DNA of 34,318 nt from a virus, in the IMG/VR virus record IMGVR_UViG_3300007276_000146, positions 1-34,318 of that record; one strand, given 5' to 3'. A program made the position numbers and the translations under genes. Position 1 is the first letter of the stretch, and each line of letters begins with the position of its first letter. The notes beneath the pieces were generated by a model. That model was not told the DNA's origin. It ran no database searches and worked only from the letters and a program-made list of their open reading frames with translations. Below, in pieces: positions 1 to 7,755 of this stretch.

Positions 1-2
1 AT

Positions 3-2228
3 GCTGCTTTCGAAACATTTATTTCAGAAGAATATATCGAAGAGAAAGCACTCGAAGGTCTGAAAAAGAAAGCAGAAAAATCTGGTATTCCTTACGGCAT
101 TCTCAAGCAAGTATATAATCGTGGCATGGCGGCATGGAAATCTGGGCATCGTCCAGGCACAACTCCGCAACAGTGGGCATATGCTCGTGTCAACTCATTC
201 GTTACAAAATCTTCTGGAACATGGGGAGGTGCTGATAAGGATCTCGCTGCAAAGGTAAGAGAAGAAGTTCAGCCAAATTGTGGGTGTGGTCAGAATCCTT
301 GCATAACATATGGTAAAGTTGATGAAGACCTGACTATGGCTAAACTCAAGGGCAAATTCGCAAGTAAAATAATGAACCGCGAGAAGAAAAGAAAACTTGT
401 CCAGATGATCAAAGACAGAGGTATCTCCTCTGTAGCGCAAATGTATGGAATAACTCCTCGTCAGTTACAAGCGATTACTGAATCGTTTGAACTTGAAGAG
501 AAAGTCAATCAGTCACAGGTCGATCAACTTGAAAAGTTCGCCGACCGTATTCTCTCAAAATATGATATCGATGTTGAGTTTACAAGGCATTTTGTAGATA
601 GACTCAATGACCCACGCAACAATCCTGAAATCAAAGTTGCTGAACTTCAGAAGTTCTTTAAGAAGATACAGAAGAACAAAGGTAAAGATATTAAATCAAA
701 TCCAGATACTCAAGTTGTATTGAAAGACCTTACAACAAGCATTAACTTGCCCGTAGTGATTAACTACAAAGACGGTGAGTTTGAAGTTCTTAATAAGACA
801 ATTATGCGTAAGAAAGATTTTAAGACGCCTAATAAAACGATAAAATATGAAGATGCGGTGGCTGATGCAAGAGAAAAAATTAAACGTGAGAAAGAAGCAG
901 ACAAAACTAAACATGATGCAATGCTTGACCGTGCGCGATTACAAAAAGCACAGAATAAAAATCGTGCGACTGAATCGATTGATGAAGCATTTGAATCATA
1001 TCTGAAAGAAGGTGTTAATGATCCTGCTATCTTCAAATCAGTGTTTCTTGCTGGTGGACCAGGCTCTGGAAAGTCATTTGTAGTCAAAAAATCTGGTCTT
1101 GCTTCGATGGGATTTGTTACGATTAACTCTGATGACGCATTTGAAAGAGCATTGAAGAAAGCTGGCTTATCGTCAACACCAGAAGATATATTCTCTGTAC
1201 AAGGACAAGAGATACGTGGTGCTGCAAAAAATCTTACAGCAAAAAAACAAGAAACTGTTCTCAAGGGCAGACTCGGTGTTGTTGTTGATGGCACAGGGCG
1301 TGACTATGATAAAATTCAAAAGCAAGCACAAACTCTTAAAAATATTGGTTATGATGTTGCGATGATTTTTGTCAACACAGACCTCGATACTGCTCTTGAA
1401 AGGAATCGTAAAAGAAAAAGAACACTACCAGACGATGAAGTCGAGAAGATGTGGAAAGATGTCCAGAAAAATATTGGTAAGTTTCAACGCTTCTTTGGAA
1501 AAAACTTTCAGGTTGTTGACAACTCTACGGATTCTGATTTTCAAAAAGAAATTATCTCTGCTTTTAAGACAATGAGCAAGTTTGCAAAGAAATCAATCGT
1601 AAATCCAAAAGCAAAAAAATGGATTGAACAAGAGAAAAAAGACCGCAACATTAAAGAAGATAACGAACATGAAAACTGTGGTACTCCAGAATGTTGTGGA
1701 AAATGTGATACTGCGATGCCTTTAGATGAAGCGTTTGTTGCGAGTATTTCAGATACGATGTATGCAAAAGACTTTGAAGAGCATAAAGTACAAGGAGGAT
1801 TTGCTTATCATCCATCGGTTGCTGAAGAAGGCGGCGCGGGCGAAGAAGGTACCGATAAACTCAAAAAGAAATATGCTAAAGACACACCAGGCGAAGAAGT
1901 TGAAGAAGATTGGGGTTGCTGGTGTTCAGAAGAACATTTAATCGAAGCAGAACTTCAAGAAGCTGAGTATAAAGGACGCAAAGTTCAACTCAATAATCCA
2001 ACTCGTTCAAGCGACGGTAAGAAAAAGTTTTACGTATATGTGAGGAACGATAAGGGTAATATCATCAAACTTGGTTTTGGTGATCCTAATATGGAAATCA
2101 AACGCGATAATCCTGCTCGTCGCAAATCATTTCGGGCACGTCATAACTGTAGTGATCCAGGACCAAAATGGAAAGCTCGATATTGGGCTTGTTACAACTG
2201 GAGAGCTGGCGCAAAGGTAGATGATTAA
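3..2228 (+). CDS. Multi-domain virion-associated protein with P-loop kinase domain (5' partial)
   Basis: The reading frame is open to the left edge, so the true start lies outside the window; the internal ATG at 126 falls within a conserved domain. Domains in order: an N-terminal segment like the phage DUF5824 family (about nt 60-230, with GMAAWKSGHRPGTTPQQWAY); a helical region; a second conserved phage segment (about nt 560-840); a zeta-toxin/polynucleotide-kinase-like P-loop domain (Walker A GGPGSGKS at nt 1053-1076, then VVVDGTGRD); and a C-terminal domain ending in a Cys/Trp-rich motif (RHNCSDPGPKWKARYWACYN). Domains are separated by IDEA (978-989), LDEA (1722-1733), LIEA (1938-1949) and LQEA (1953-1964), which match the T4 prohead-protease consensus. 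Inference: a packaged protein processed into pieces. The role of the kinase is unknown. Confidence 0.75.
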   Translation, partial: AAFETFISEEYIEEKALEGLKKKAEKSGIPYGILKQVYNRGMAAWKSGHRPGTTPQQWAYARVNSFVTKSSGTWGGADKDLAAKVREEVQPNCGCGQNPCITYGKVDEDLTMAKLKGKFASKIMNREKKRKLVQMIKDRGISSVAQMYGITPRQLQAITESFELEEKVNQSQVDQLEKFADRILSKYDIDVEFTRHFVDRLNDPRNNPEIKVAELQKFFKKIQKNKGKDIKSNPDTQVVLKDLTTSINLPVVINYKDGEFEVLNKTIMRKKDFKTPNKTIKYEDAVADAREKIKREKEADKTKHDAMLDRARLQKAQNKNRATESIDEAFESYLKEGVNDPAIFKSVFLAGGPGSGKSFVVKKSGLASMGFVTINSDDAFERALKKAGLSSTPEDIFSVQGQEIRGAAKNLTAKKQETVLKGRLGVVVDGTGRDYDKIQKQAQTLKNIGYDVAMIFVNTDLDTALERNRKRKRTLPDDEVEKMWKDVQKNIGKFQRFFGKNFQVVDNSTDSDFQKEIISAFKTMSKFAKKSIVNPKAKKWIEQEKKDRNIKEDNEHENCGTPECCGKCDTAMPLDEAFVASISDTMYAKDFEEHKVQGGFAYHPSVAEEGGAGEEGTDKLKKKYAKDTPGEEVEEDWGCWCSEEHLIEAELQEAEYKGRKVQLNNPTRSSDGKKKFYVYVRNDKGNIIKLGFGDPNMEIKRDNPARRKSFRARHNCSDPGPKWKARYWACYNWRAGAKVDD

Positions 2229-2668
2229 TGTATGAGTATAAATGTAATGTAGTAAAGGTGATTGATGGCGACACGGTTGATATTGACATCGATCTTGGAT
2301 TCGGTATCTGGATGAAAGATGAGCGTGTTCGGATTATGGGTATCGATACACCAGAAAGCCGAACGAGTGACAAAGTTGAGAAGAAGTTTGGACTTGCTGC
2401 AAAGAAGCGACTTCAAGAACTTCTGGGCAAAACTGCCATTCTGAAAACGCAAGTGAACAAGAATGGTGAAGATATGAAGGGTAAGTTTGGTCGTATTCTT
2501 GGAGATTTCGTTTGTTTTGACGGTGCTAACGATAGACAAAGCACAGTCACGCAAATACTGATACAAGAAGGACATGCTGTTGAATATCATGGCCAAAGCA
2601 AAGATGATATTCAAGAAGCGCATTTAGTTAACCGTAACAGATTATTAGAAAGTGGAGTTGTAAAGTAA
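2228..2668 (+). CDS. Thermonuclease (staphylococcal nuclease family)
   Basis: This 146-residue protein has the SNase fold signature: VIDGDTVDI at residues 11-19, RIMGIDTPES at 35-44 and GRIL at 88-91. The catalytic set Arg35, Asp40, Glu43 and Arg89 appears intact. SNase enzymes hydrolyse DNA and RNA phosphodiester bonds using Ca2+. There is no clear signal peptide, so a cytoplasmic role such as nucleotide scavenging or DNA repair is more likely than secretion. The start ATG overlaps the stop of the upstream gene, and the stop overlaps the next start (TAATG), so it is translated within the operon. Comparable SNase genes are common in marine T4-like phages. Confidence 0.88.
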   Translation: MYEYKCNVVKVIDGDTVDIDIDLGFGIWMKDERVRIMGIDTPESRTSDKVEKKFGLAAKKRLQELLGKTAILKTQVNKNGEDMKGKFGRILGDFVCFDGANDRQSTVTQILIQEGHAVEYHGQSKDDIQEAHLVNRNRLLESGVVK

Positions 2669-2841
2669 TGGATCATACAACCGATCAAGGCGTGAGAGGA
2701 ATTTATTGTCAAAACTGTGGTCGACCAAGCCATTGCGGCGTACCATTTATGGAAGATTATAGCAGAATCCCTTATAATCGTGGTATTGAAGGTCATATTG
2801 AAGTATGTAAAAGCTGTCGCTGTAAAAGCTGTAGCGAGTAA
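2668..2841 (+). CDS. Small cysteine-rich (zinc-finger-like) protein
   Basis: A 57-residue ORF whose ATG overlaps the upstream stop in a TAATG junction, the usual coupling in this genome. It contains CQNC near the N-terminus and CKSCRCKSC at the C-terminus, enough cysteines for one treble-clef or ribbon zinc site. The family is not recognised. It may bind nucleic acid or a protein partner, but nothing in the sequence decides between these. It is the last gene before a late-promoter-like octamer. Confidence 0.6.
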   Translation: MDHTTDQGVRGIYCQNCGRPSHCGVPFMEDYSRIPYNRGIEGHIEVCKSCRCKSCSE

Positions 2842-2845
2842 AAAT

Positions 2846-2853
2846 TATAAATA
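2846..2853 (+). promoter_or_regulatory. T4-type late promoter octamer TATAAATA
   Basis: An exact TATAAATA lies in the intergenic gap 39 bases before the start codon at 2885. In T4 this octamer, centred near -10, is recognised by gp55 on sliding-clamp-activated RNA polymerase. Here it precedes genes of virion type, which fits late expression. Neither gp55 nor gp33 is in this window, so the assignment is inferred from the motif and its position. Confidence 0.6.
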
Positions 2854-2884
2854 AGAGAAACAATTGTACTCAGAGGAGAGACCA

Positions 2885-3247
2885 ATGTCACGTATTTTAA
2901 CATCCAAAGGGTGGAGAGAATTAGAGCTTAATGAAGAACACCAAGAAGAGCTTGGCGAACACAAAGGCAATACGCCACATAAGCATCCTCATGAAAAATT
3001 TGATGAAGGTGACGAGAATCCTGCAAATAGCCAGCATCTCTGTGCGAAGAACGTAGTACACGAAGAGTATGGTGAAGGTCATTGTATTTCTGAGAAGCAT
3101 GCCGAGCCTGACAGATATGGTCACGTTGCTTGGTATGACATAATGTTCGAGCATGGTATCGAAGAGCGTCTTCCTGTCAACGAAGTTAAAGTTACGAAAG
3201 CTGAAGATCATATTCATTCTTCGAAGAAAATGAAAAAAGGTAAATAA
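2885..3247 (+). CDS. Conserved phage hypothetical protein, His/Glu-rich
   Basis: A 120-residue protein with no recognised enzymatic motif. The ATG at 2885 is chosen over an upstream in-frame TTG at 2864 because a strong GAGGAGAG ribosome site sits just before it; the TTG form would place that site inside the gene. The protein is rich in His, Glu and Lys and has two cysteines (LCAKNVV and GHCISEK). The segment around HVAWYDIMFEHGIE resembles small conserved proteins beside structural genes of marine T4-like phages. It sits directly behind the late-promoter octamer and two bases before the next virion gene, so a late or structural role is plausible but unproven. Confidence 0.7.
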   Translation: MSRILTSKGWRELELNEEHQEELGEHKGNTPHKHPHEKFDEGDENPANSQHLCAKNVVHEEYGEGHCISEKHAEPDRYGHVAWYDIMFEHGIEERLPVNEVKVTKAEDHIHSSKKMKKGK

Positions 3248-3249
3248 CA

Positions 3250-4743
3250 ATGACCAATTATTTCCGTAAACCAGATGCTCTTGTAGATGCCGTTCGTGCT
3301 GTTCTTTCTGGACAATCTACGGAAACGCAAACAGCGGTCGAAGCAAAATTAGATCCTGTCGATCAGAAAGCACTCAAGGGTAAGCACAAAGATCGTAAAG
3401 ACAAAGACATCGATAATGATGGTGACGTTGATTCGACTGATCAGTATCTTCACAAACGGCGCAAAGCGGTTTCGAAAGCAATTGCCAATGAAGCCAAAGA
3501 CGATGAAGATGAAGTTGTTGATAAAGACGACGATGAAGATGAAGATGAAAAAAAAGCCAAGAAGAATAAACCGTCTGATAAAAAAGACGAAATTGATGTT
3601 GAACCAACTGCTCCTGAACAGAGCATGGTTGCTGAGAAGGAAATGACTGCCGCGCAAAAGAAGAAGCGTGAAGAAATCGTTCTTTCAATGAAAGATAAAA
3701 TGGGCGACTTCAAAAAGAAGTATGGCGACCGTGCGAGAGATGTGATGTATGCAACTGCTACAAAAATGGCAATGAAGGAAGGCTTTGAACTTGATATTGA
3801 GAAATCAAGCCTTATTGAAGAAGTTGAACTTGATGAAGCAAAGTATGACCTCTACCACAAAGACTTTTCCTCTGCTATGCAACACGCATATAAGATGGCA
3901 AAGAAACTTCACGGTATTACGATTGACCCTAAAGAGATTGATGATAAGGTTGCAACCGGCCCAAAAAAACCTGGCTCTGGTAAGACAAACAGTTATCGTC
4001 TAAAAGGTGACAAAGGTGCTATCCAAGTTCAAGTGTATAACAAGGGTGGTTCAAAACCATTTGAGTTGAACATGTACAAAGAAGAAGTTGATGAGAAAAA
4101 ACTATCTCCTCAAGAACGTGATGCGTTGCAGAAAAAATATGGATCTAAAGCAGGGAAGAAAAGATCATCAAAAGCCTATCAGGGTAAGTTTAAAGAAGAA
4201 GTTGGCCTTGATGAAGCGTTCAAAAAGGGCGATAAGGTCACTATTAATGTGGCTAAGTCCAGTGAACCTGAGATGCAACGACTAAGAAAAGAACTTGGTG
4301 ATACTATTAGCGGCATAGTTATGGGACAATCAGGCAGAATTCTTATGGTAAAAACTGCTAAAGGTCAGGTAAATCCTCATGTAAAAGATGTTATGAAAGA
4401 AGAAGTTGGCCTTGATGAAGGTCGTGGTCGCCCTCGTAAAGATGGTAAAAGTTCGAGTTCTGATGATAGAGAACATATTCAGATGCAACTTCGCAAGTCA
4501 GTATCACTTCGTGGTCTGAAAGACGTAGAGTTTGATGATGGCAAAAAAGTCAAAGTGCCTGCGAAAGTAGCACAAAGTGTAATGTCAAAGATTGATGGCA
4601 TTAAAGATGCAAAGCAAAAACAGAATGCTGTTCAGCATATCTCTAAGTCACATAAACATATGATGGACTTTCATAAGGGTGACTACAAAGATAAAGAACA
4701 AAGACGACAGGATGCTATAAACGCACCTTTTAAAAAGAAATAA
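3250..4743 (+). CDS. Multi-domain internal virion protein with repeated prohead-protease-type linkers
   Basis: A 497-residue, highly charged protein. The N-terminus (YFRKPDALVDAVRAVLSG) is followed by a Ca-binding-like loop (DIDNDGDVDSTDQYL, about residues 55-69), then an acidic Asp/Glu/Lys low-complexity stretch (about 80-120). After that come several small domains separated by near-identical linkers, EEVELDEA, EEVGLDEA and EEVGLDEG, plus a shorter EEVDEK. L-D-E followed by A or G fits T4 gp21-type prohead protease sites. One inter-linker domain (about residues 197-280) has a beta-rich look (KGAIQVQVYNKGG). Inference: a head-internal protein that is trimmed and may be packaged or ejected with DNA. 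The domain functions are unknown. Confidence 0.7.
   Translation: MTNYFRKPDALVDAVRAVLSGQSTETQTAVEAKLDPVDQKALKGKHKDRKDKDIDNDGDVDSTDQYLHKRRKAVSKAIANEAKDDEDEVVDKDDDEDEDEKKAKKNKPSDKKDEIDVEPTAPEQSMVAEKEMTAAQKKKREEIVLSMKDKMGDFKKKYGDRARDVMYATATKMAMKEGFELDIEKSSLIEEVELDEAKYDLYHKDFSSAMQHAYKMAKKLHGITIDPKEIDDKVATGPKKPGSGKTNSYRLKGDKGAIQVQVYNKGGSKPFELNMYKEEVDEKKLSPQERDALQKKYGSKAGKKRSSKAYQGKFKEEVGLDEAFKKGDKVTINVAKSSEPEMQRLRKELGDTISGIVMGQSGRILMVKTAKGQVNPHVKDVMKEEVGLDEGRGRPRKDGKSSSSDDREHIQMQLRKSVSLRGLKDVEFDDGKKVKVPAKVAQSVMSKIDGIKDAKQKQNAVQHISKSHKHMMDFHKGDYKDKEQRRQDAINAPFKKK
3817..3840 (+). repeat. Linker repeat EEVELDEA, copy 1
   Basis: This encodes Glu-Glu-Val-Glu-Leu-Asp-Glu-Ala between two domains. It is nearly identical to the copies at 4195 and 4399 and contains the L-x-E-A pattern of a prohead protease site. 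Confidence 0.7.
4195..4218 (+). repeat. Linker repeat EEVGLDEA, copy 2
   Basis: This has the same linker pattern as copy 1 with Gly in place of Glu at the fourth position. The first 23 bases match those of copy 3, which suggests recent duplication or strong constraint. Confidence 0.7.
4399..4422 (+). repeat. Linker repeat EEVGLDEG, copy 3
   Basis: This matches copy 2 except for the final residue (Gly for Ala). It precedes a basic segment (GRGRPRKDGK) resembling an AT-hook, which would become N-terminal if cleavage occurred here. Confidence 0.65.
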
Positions 4744-4814
4744 ATAAATTGACTAACTATATTATGCCGAGTAGTTCGGAAGATTAACCAACGAAAAGCG
4801 AAGGAGAAACGCAA

Positions 4815-5549
4815 ATGTCAAGTTGGAAATTTGGTTCTGAAAAGAACGACGATGCCAATTCATCCACAACTGGAGCCAGCTATAAAGCAGGCGGCCAGCC
4901 AAACGATGAAAGTTTTCAAAAGAAAAATAAACGTAATGTTATCGTTACCGATAAAGGTTGGGTTCGACGTGAACACCGCCTGATGAACGGTGGTGGTGCA
5001 AGTTCAGTTACGCGCCAGATCGATGAAGTTCTCGTTGCTGCTGGTGGTAAAGCAGGTCCTGCCGGACCAGATGCTACACCATCAACTGGTGGTATGGGTT
5101 TCCCTGACATTGCTGAAGTATTCATTGCAAACTCAACAGTTGATGATGTAAGTTCAATTGCCGCACTTTACGGTGCAGGTGGTTCTGCCCATCAACTCGT
5201 AGTTGTTTTCAACGAGCCTGTTAAGCACGCCGGTAACGCAGGTTCGCTCAAGCTGACGTTTGCAAACACGGCTGGTGGTAACAACGCTGTTATTGCAACT
5301 GCTGCGATTGGTAATGCGAATACGCATATTAAAGGCGCAAACAACCAAGTTGTGTTTACATTCACACCAACTGCTGGTGATGCTGGTACATATAAGATAC
5401 CGATTGGCGCAAGTGCGATTATTAACGCTACATCTCTTGCTGCTAACCTTGTTTCTTTGAACGCCGGTTTTGAAGCTGCAAACGATGTTATCACTTCGGC
5501 TGTATCAAACACTGTTACATCTACTGGCACATTTACGATTACTGCTTAA
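4815..5549 (+). CDS. Virion structural protein with C-terminal Ig-like/adhesin-type beta domain
   Basis: A 244-residue protein. The N-terminal third is polar (WKFGSEKNDDANSSTTGASY, then a basic stretch ending KGWVRREHRL). A short Gly/Pro linker follows (GGKAGPAGPDATPSTGG, about residues 75-92). The C-terminal part is rich in Ala, Thr, Val and Asn with alternating beta-strand character (QLVVVFNEPVKHAG, then VVFTFTPTAGDAGTYKIPIG), as in bacterial Ig-like or SwmB-type repeats of phage fibres and head decorations. An AAGGAG site at 4800-4805 supports the ATG. It lies between the internal virion protein and a fibre-like protein. A decoration or fibre component is the likely role; which one is not resolved. 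Confidence 0.65.
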   Translation: MSSWKFGSEKNDDANSSTTGASYKAGGQPNDESFQKKNKRNVIVTDKGWVRREHRLMNGGGASSVTRQIDEVLVAAGGKAGPAGPDATPSTGGMGFPDIAEVFIANSTVDDVSSIAALYGAGGSAHQLVVVFNEPVKHAGNAGSLKLTFANTAGGNNAVIATAAIGNANTHIKGANNQVVFTFTPTAGDAGTYKIPIGASAIINATSLAANLVSLNAGFEAANDVITSAVSNTVTSTGTFTITA

Positions 5550-5571
5550 TTTTAACTAGGAGTGTATCGAT

Positions 5572-5991
5572 ATGGCTGATAAAAAGGTAACACAACTCAC
5601 AAGTTTAGCTTCGCCTGCAAGCGAAGACTTGCTTTTGATTGTTGATAATCCAAGTGGTACTCCTACGAGTAAACAGATTTCAATTAAGAATCTTGCTGGC
5701 GGCATGCCTAACACTGCCGTCAGCACTCTTTCTGTTTCTGCGAATACTACGATTGCTGGTAGTAACACGATTATTTCAAGTAACGTGAACTTTACTTCCA
5801 CTGCTCGTGGGCCTCGTACTGCTGCAAGATTTATTACAATTGCTCCTTCAACAGGTACTGTGTCAAATAACGCGACGACAGAACTTGGTGGTGGTATGGA
5901 AGGATCAATACTATTTGATGAGAACTATCTTTATGTTGCAACTTCAAACACTGTAATCAAAAGGGTAGCACTCAGCGTTTTTGCGTCTTAA
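5572..5991 (+). CDS. Fibre-like structural protein
   Basis: A 139-residue protein. Its first 45 residues (KKVTQLTSLASPASEDLLLI, then a short turn and KQISIKNLAGG) match the common short repeat at the start of phage tail-fibre and baseplate adaptor proteins. The remainder is Thr/Ser/Asn-rich and beta-prone. GGMEGSILFDENYLYVATSN near the end resembles the C-terminal region of small phage fibre proteins. An AGGAG site precedes the ATG. It probably assembles as a trimer in a fibre or collar. No receptor-binding motif can be named. Confidence 0.6.
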   Translation: MADKKVTQLTSLASPASEDLLLIVDNPSGTPTSKQISIKNLAGGMPNTAVSTLSVSANTTIAGSNTIISSNVNFTSTARGPRTAARFITIAPSTGTVSNNATTELGGGMEGSILFDENYLYVATSNTVIKRVALSVFAS

Positions 5992-5999
5992 TATAAATT
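5992..5999 (+). promoter_or_regulatory. Late promoter-like octamer TATAAATT
   Basis: One mismatch from the TATAAATA late octamer, in the 26-base gap before the gene at 6018. Its position fits a second late start within the structural region. AT-rich composition makes chance occurrence more likely than for the exact copy at 2846. Confidence 0.35.
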
Positions 6000-6017
6000 A
6001 TAAAAAGAATACTATGA

Positions 6018-6407
6018 ATGTTTGAAACCCTTGATGATTCTAACTTTATGTTGTTTGCTGCGAAATTCTACGAGAATCCCAACGGGGACCAAATTGAATT
6101 TGAAGAAGACCTTGACCGCATAAAATATATAAAGAGATTGTTTCGTAGATATAAGGACGGAGGAGAGCTAAGAGAAAGATTGATATTAAATCATCTTATC
6201 GTCTTGTATAATGTTTTCTTTCATAAAGCATGTACAAGAATGCTCTGCTTCCGTCTCTACGAACACCTCGAATATATAAAACCTTTTCTGGTCTATTTAA
6301 ATTATTGGCCAGAGCGCGTGGAACCAATTGGTTTAAATGAAGAGGTAATTTTTGATTCTAATGTAGTAATGGATCCACACATTGTAGAAGTACTAAGGGA
6401 AATCTAA
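6018..6407 (+). CDS. Conserved phage protein, helical, unknown function
   Basis: A 129-residue protein with a pattern (DDSNFMLFAAKFYENPN, LDRIKYIKRLFRRY, then LILNHLIVLYNVF) that I recognise as a small conserved protein of marine T4-like phages near structural genes. It is predicted largely helical with no enzyme motif or signal peptide. The start overlaps nothing upstream, but its stop overlaps the next ATG (TAATG). A late-promoter-like octamer lies 19 bases upstream. A structural or assembly role is inferred only from position. Confidence 0.65.
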   Translation: MFETLDDSNFMLFAAKFYENPNGDQIEFEEDLDRIKYIKRLFRRYKDGGELRERLILNHLIVLYNVFFHKACTRMLCFRLYEHLEYIKPFLVYLNYWPERVEPIGLNEEVIFDSNVVMDPHIVEVLREI

Positions 6408-6973
6408 TGGCCAATGTAGTTAACTTATATCTTTTATATCGAATCGTAAAAGACCTTAGTACTCCATTCGAAGAGACTGACGCCTTTAAACTTGGATTGA
6501 TTGATGAAAAAGGTAAGCGTTTAAAGAAAGCGCAATCAAAAGAAGAGAAAGACGCTCTCTCATATTACTGGCGTTTCATATACAATATTAAAAGACTAAT
6601 GGGTAAAGTTGGTCTTAGTAGTAAACTTGCCACGTTTGCTGCCGCTCTGTTCCTCATCAGGGAGGAAACAGAAAAGAAACATACTCTCACAGAGGAATCG
6701 TTTTCTGATGAAAATGCGGTGCTTGAAGAAATTGTGAGAAATATGGAATACCTTCAAGAAAACTCTCAAAAGAATTTCAAACAACTCAGCGAAGAAATTG
6801 CTAACGTCACCGGACCTGCTGTTGCGGGTACTGGTGATGACCCTGTTCACTGGAAAAAAGTACCGTTTCGTGTAGGACCGAAAGGTGAGCGAAAGAAGAA
6901 GGGTCGTTATATTAATGGTGTTGCTTATCTTAAAAAAATCGCGAGAGAAGCCGATAAGAAGCGAGATAAGTAA
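6407..6973 (+). CDS. Conserved phage protein, probable assembly or structural role
   Basis: A 188-residue protein, basic at its C-terminus. The N-terminus (NLYLLYRIVKDLSTPFEETD) and the ALSYYWRFIYNIKRLM region recall a protein of unknown function found next to fibre-type genes in marine T4-like phages. The middle (about residues 90-140) is helical and may form a coiled coil. The last 40 residues (GPKGERKKKGRYINGVAYL and on) are strongly basic. It starts within the stop of the upstream gene and its own stop overlaps the next start, so it is translated as part of the 6018-7746 group. Confidence 0.6.
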   Translation: MANVVNLYLLYRIVKDLSTPFEETDAFKLGLIDEKGKRLKKAQSKEEKDALSYYWRFIYNIKRLMGKVGLSSKLATFAAALFLIREETEKKHTLTEESFSDENAVLEEIVRNMEYLQENSQKNFKQLSEEIANVTGPAVAGTGDDPVHWKKVPFRVGPKGERKKKGRYINGVAYLKKIAREADKKRDK

Positions 6974-7746
6974 TGCCTTATTTGAAATATATCAATGACG
7001 AAAATTTGAATATTGCAAGGAATCTTGTTAGAGGTGCGACTGTTGTACATAAGTTTGGTAGAAATCCAAGTGTAGGGGGTGCGCCAGAAACAATTTGGAT
7101 GTACGGTGGAACTTATACTTATCTTACATCACCATCTACAGTTTATGTTACGAGCAATGATAATGCCGATGCTGCTGCTGGTACTGGCGCAAGAACAATT
7201 ACTGTACAAGGATTAGATGTTAACTATCTTGAAATAGCAGAAACCCTTACGGTAGGTGGGGCGGTTTCAACAAAATCATTTTTAAGAGTATTACGCGCTT
7301 TTGTTTCAAGCGCAGGATCAACACAAACTAATGAAGGTAACGTAATAGTAACAACAGGGGCTGGTGGTTCTGGAACTGTATTGGCGGACATTGGCACTAT
7401 TGGTACTGGAACAACATTTGGTTTGGGGCAAACTCAGCTTGCAATATATACTATTCCAGCTCATTGTACGGGATATCTCAACACATGGAACGTAGGTCTA
7501 GGTGAATATAATAATGCCGCCACTGTAACTTTATATACGAGAGCAATTGGAAACGGACTAATTTTTAGAACAAGAGATATTATGGATATTCCTGGTGGTT
7601 TCCATAGAAGAAAATATGATGTTCCTTTTGCTTTACCTGAAAAAACAGATATTGAAATTAGAGCGATAGCAGATACAGGATCCACAATTAGTTCATCATT
7701 CGATATTACACTTTTACAAAATGATCATGTTGAAAGCAGAAGATAG
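6973..7746 (+). CDS. Beta-rich virion structural protein
   Basis: A 257-residue protein with no transmembrane segment. It is rich in Thr, Gly, Val and Ala and has many predicted beta strands (TIWMYGGTYTYL, TITVQGLDVNYLEIAETL). The C-terminal half contains a jelly-roll-like pattern (YTIPAHCTGYLNTWNVGLG, then VTLYTRAIG, then FALPEKTDIEIRAIADTG) seen in marine phage structural proteins. It closes the run of virion genes and precedes the lysis region by 9 bases. A capsid-decoration or fibre-accessory role is plausible. I do not recognise a named family. Confidence 0.6.
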   Translation: MPYLKYINDENLNIARNLVRGATVVHKFGRNPSVGGAPETIWMYGGTYTYLTSPSTVYVTSNDNADAAAGTGARTITVQGLDVNYLEIAETLTVGGAVSTKSFLRVLRAFVSSAGSTQTNEGNVIVTTGAGGSGTVLADIGTIGTGTTFGLGQTQLAIYTIPAHCTGYLNTWNVGLGEYNNAATVTLYTRAIGNGLIFRTRDIMDIPGGFHRRKYDVPFALPEKTDIEIRAIADTGSTISSSFDITLLQNDHVESRR

Positions 7747-7755
7747 GAATAGATT

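Noticed and set aside
764-1294. A 176-codon open frame on the minus strand
   Set aside because: It is a shadow of the strongly supported kinase-domain gene: no ribosome site, and a Ser/Leu-rich composition typical of antisense frames.
3349-3713. Several minus-strand frames rich in Phe/Ser/Leu
   Set aside because: They are antisense to the Asp/Glu/Lys low-complexity tract of the virion protein and have no start signals.
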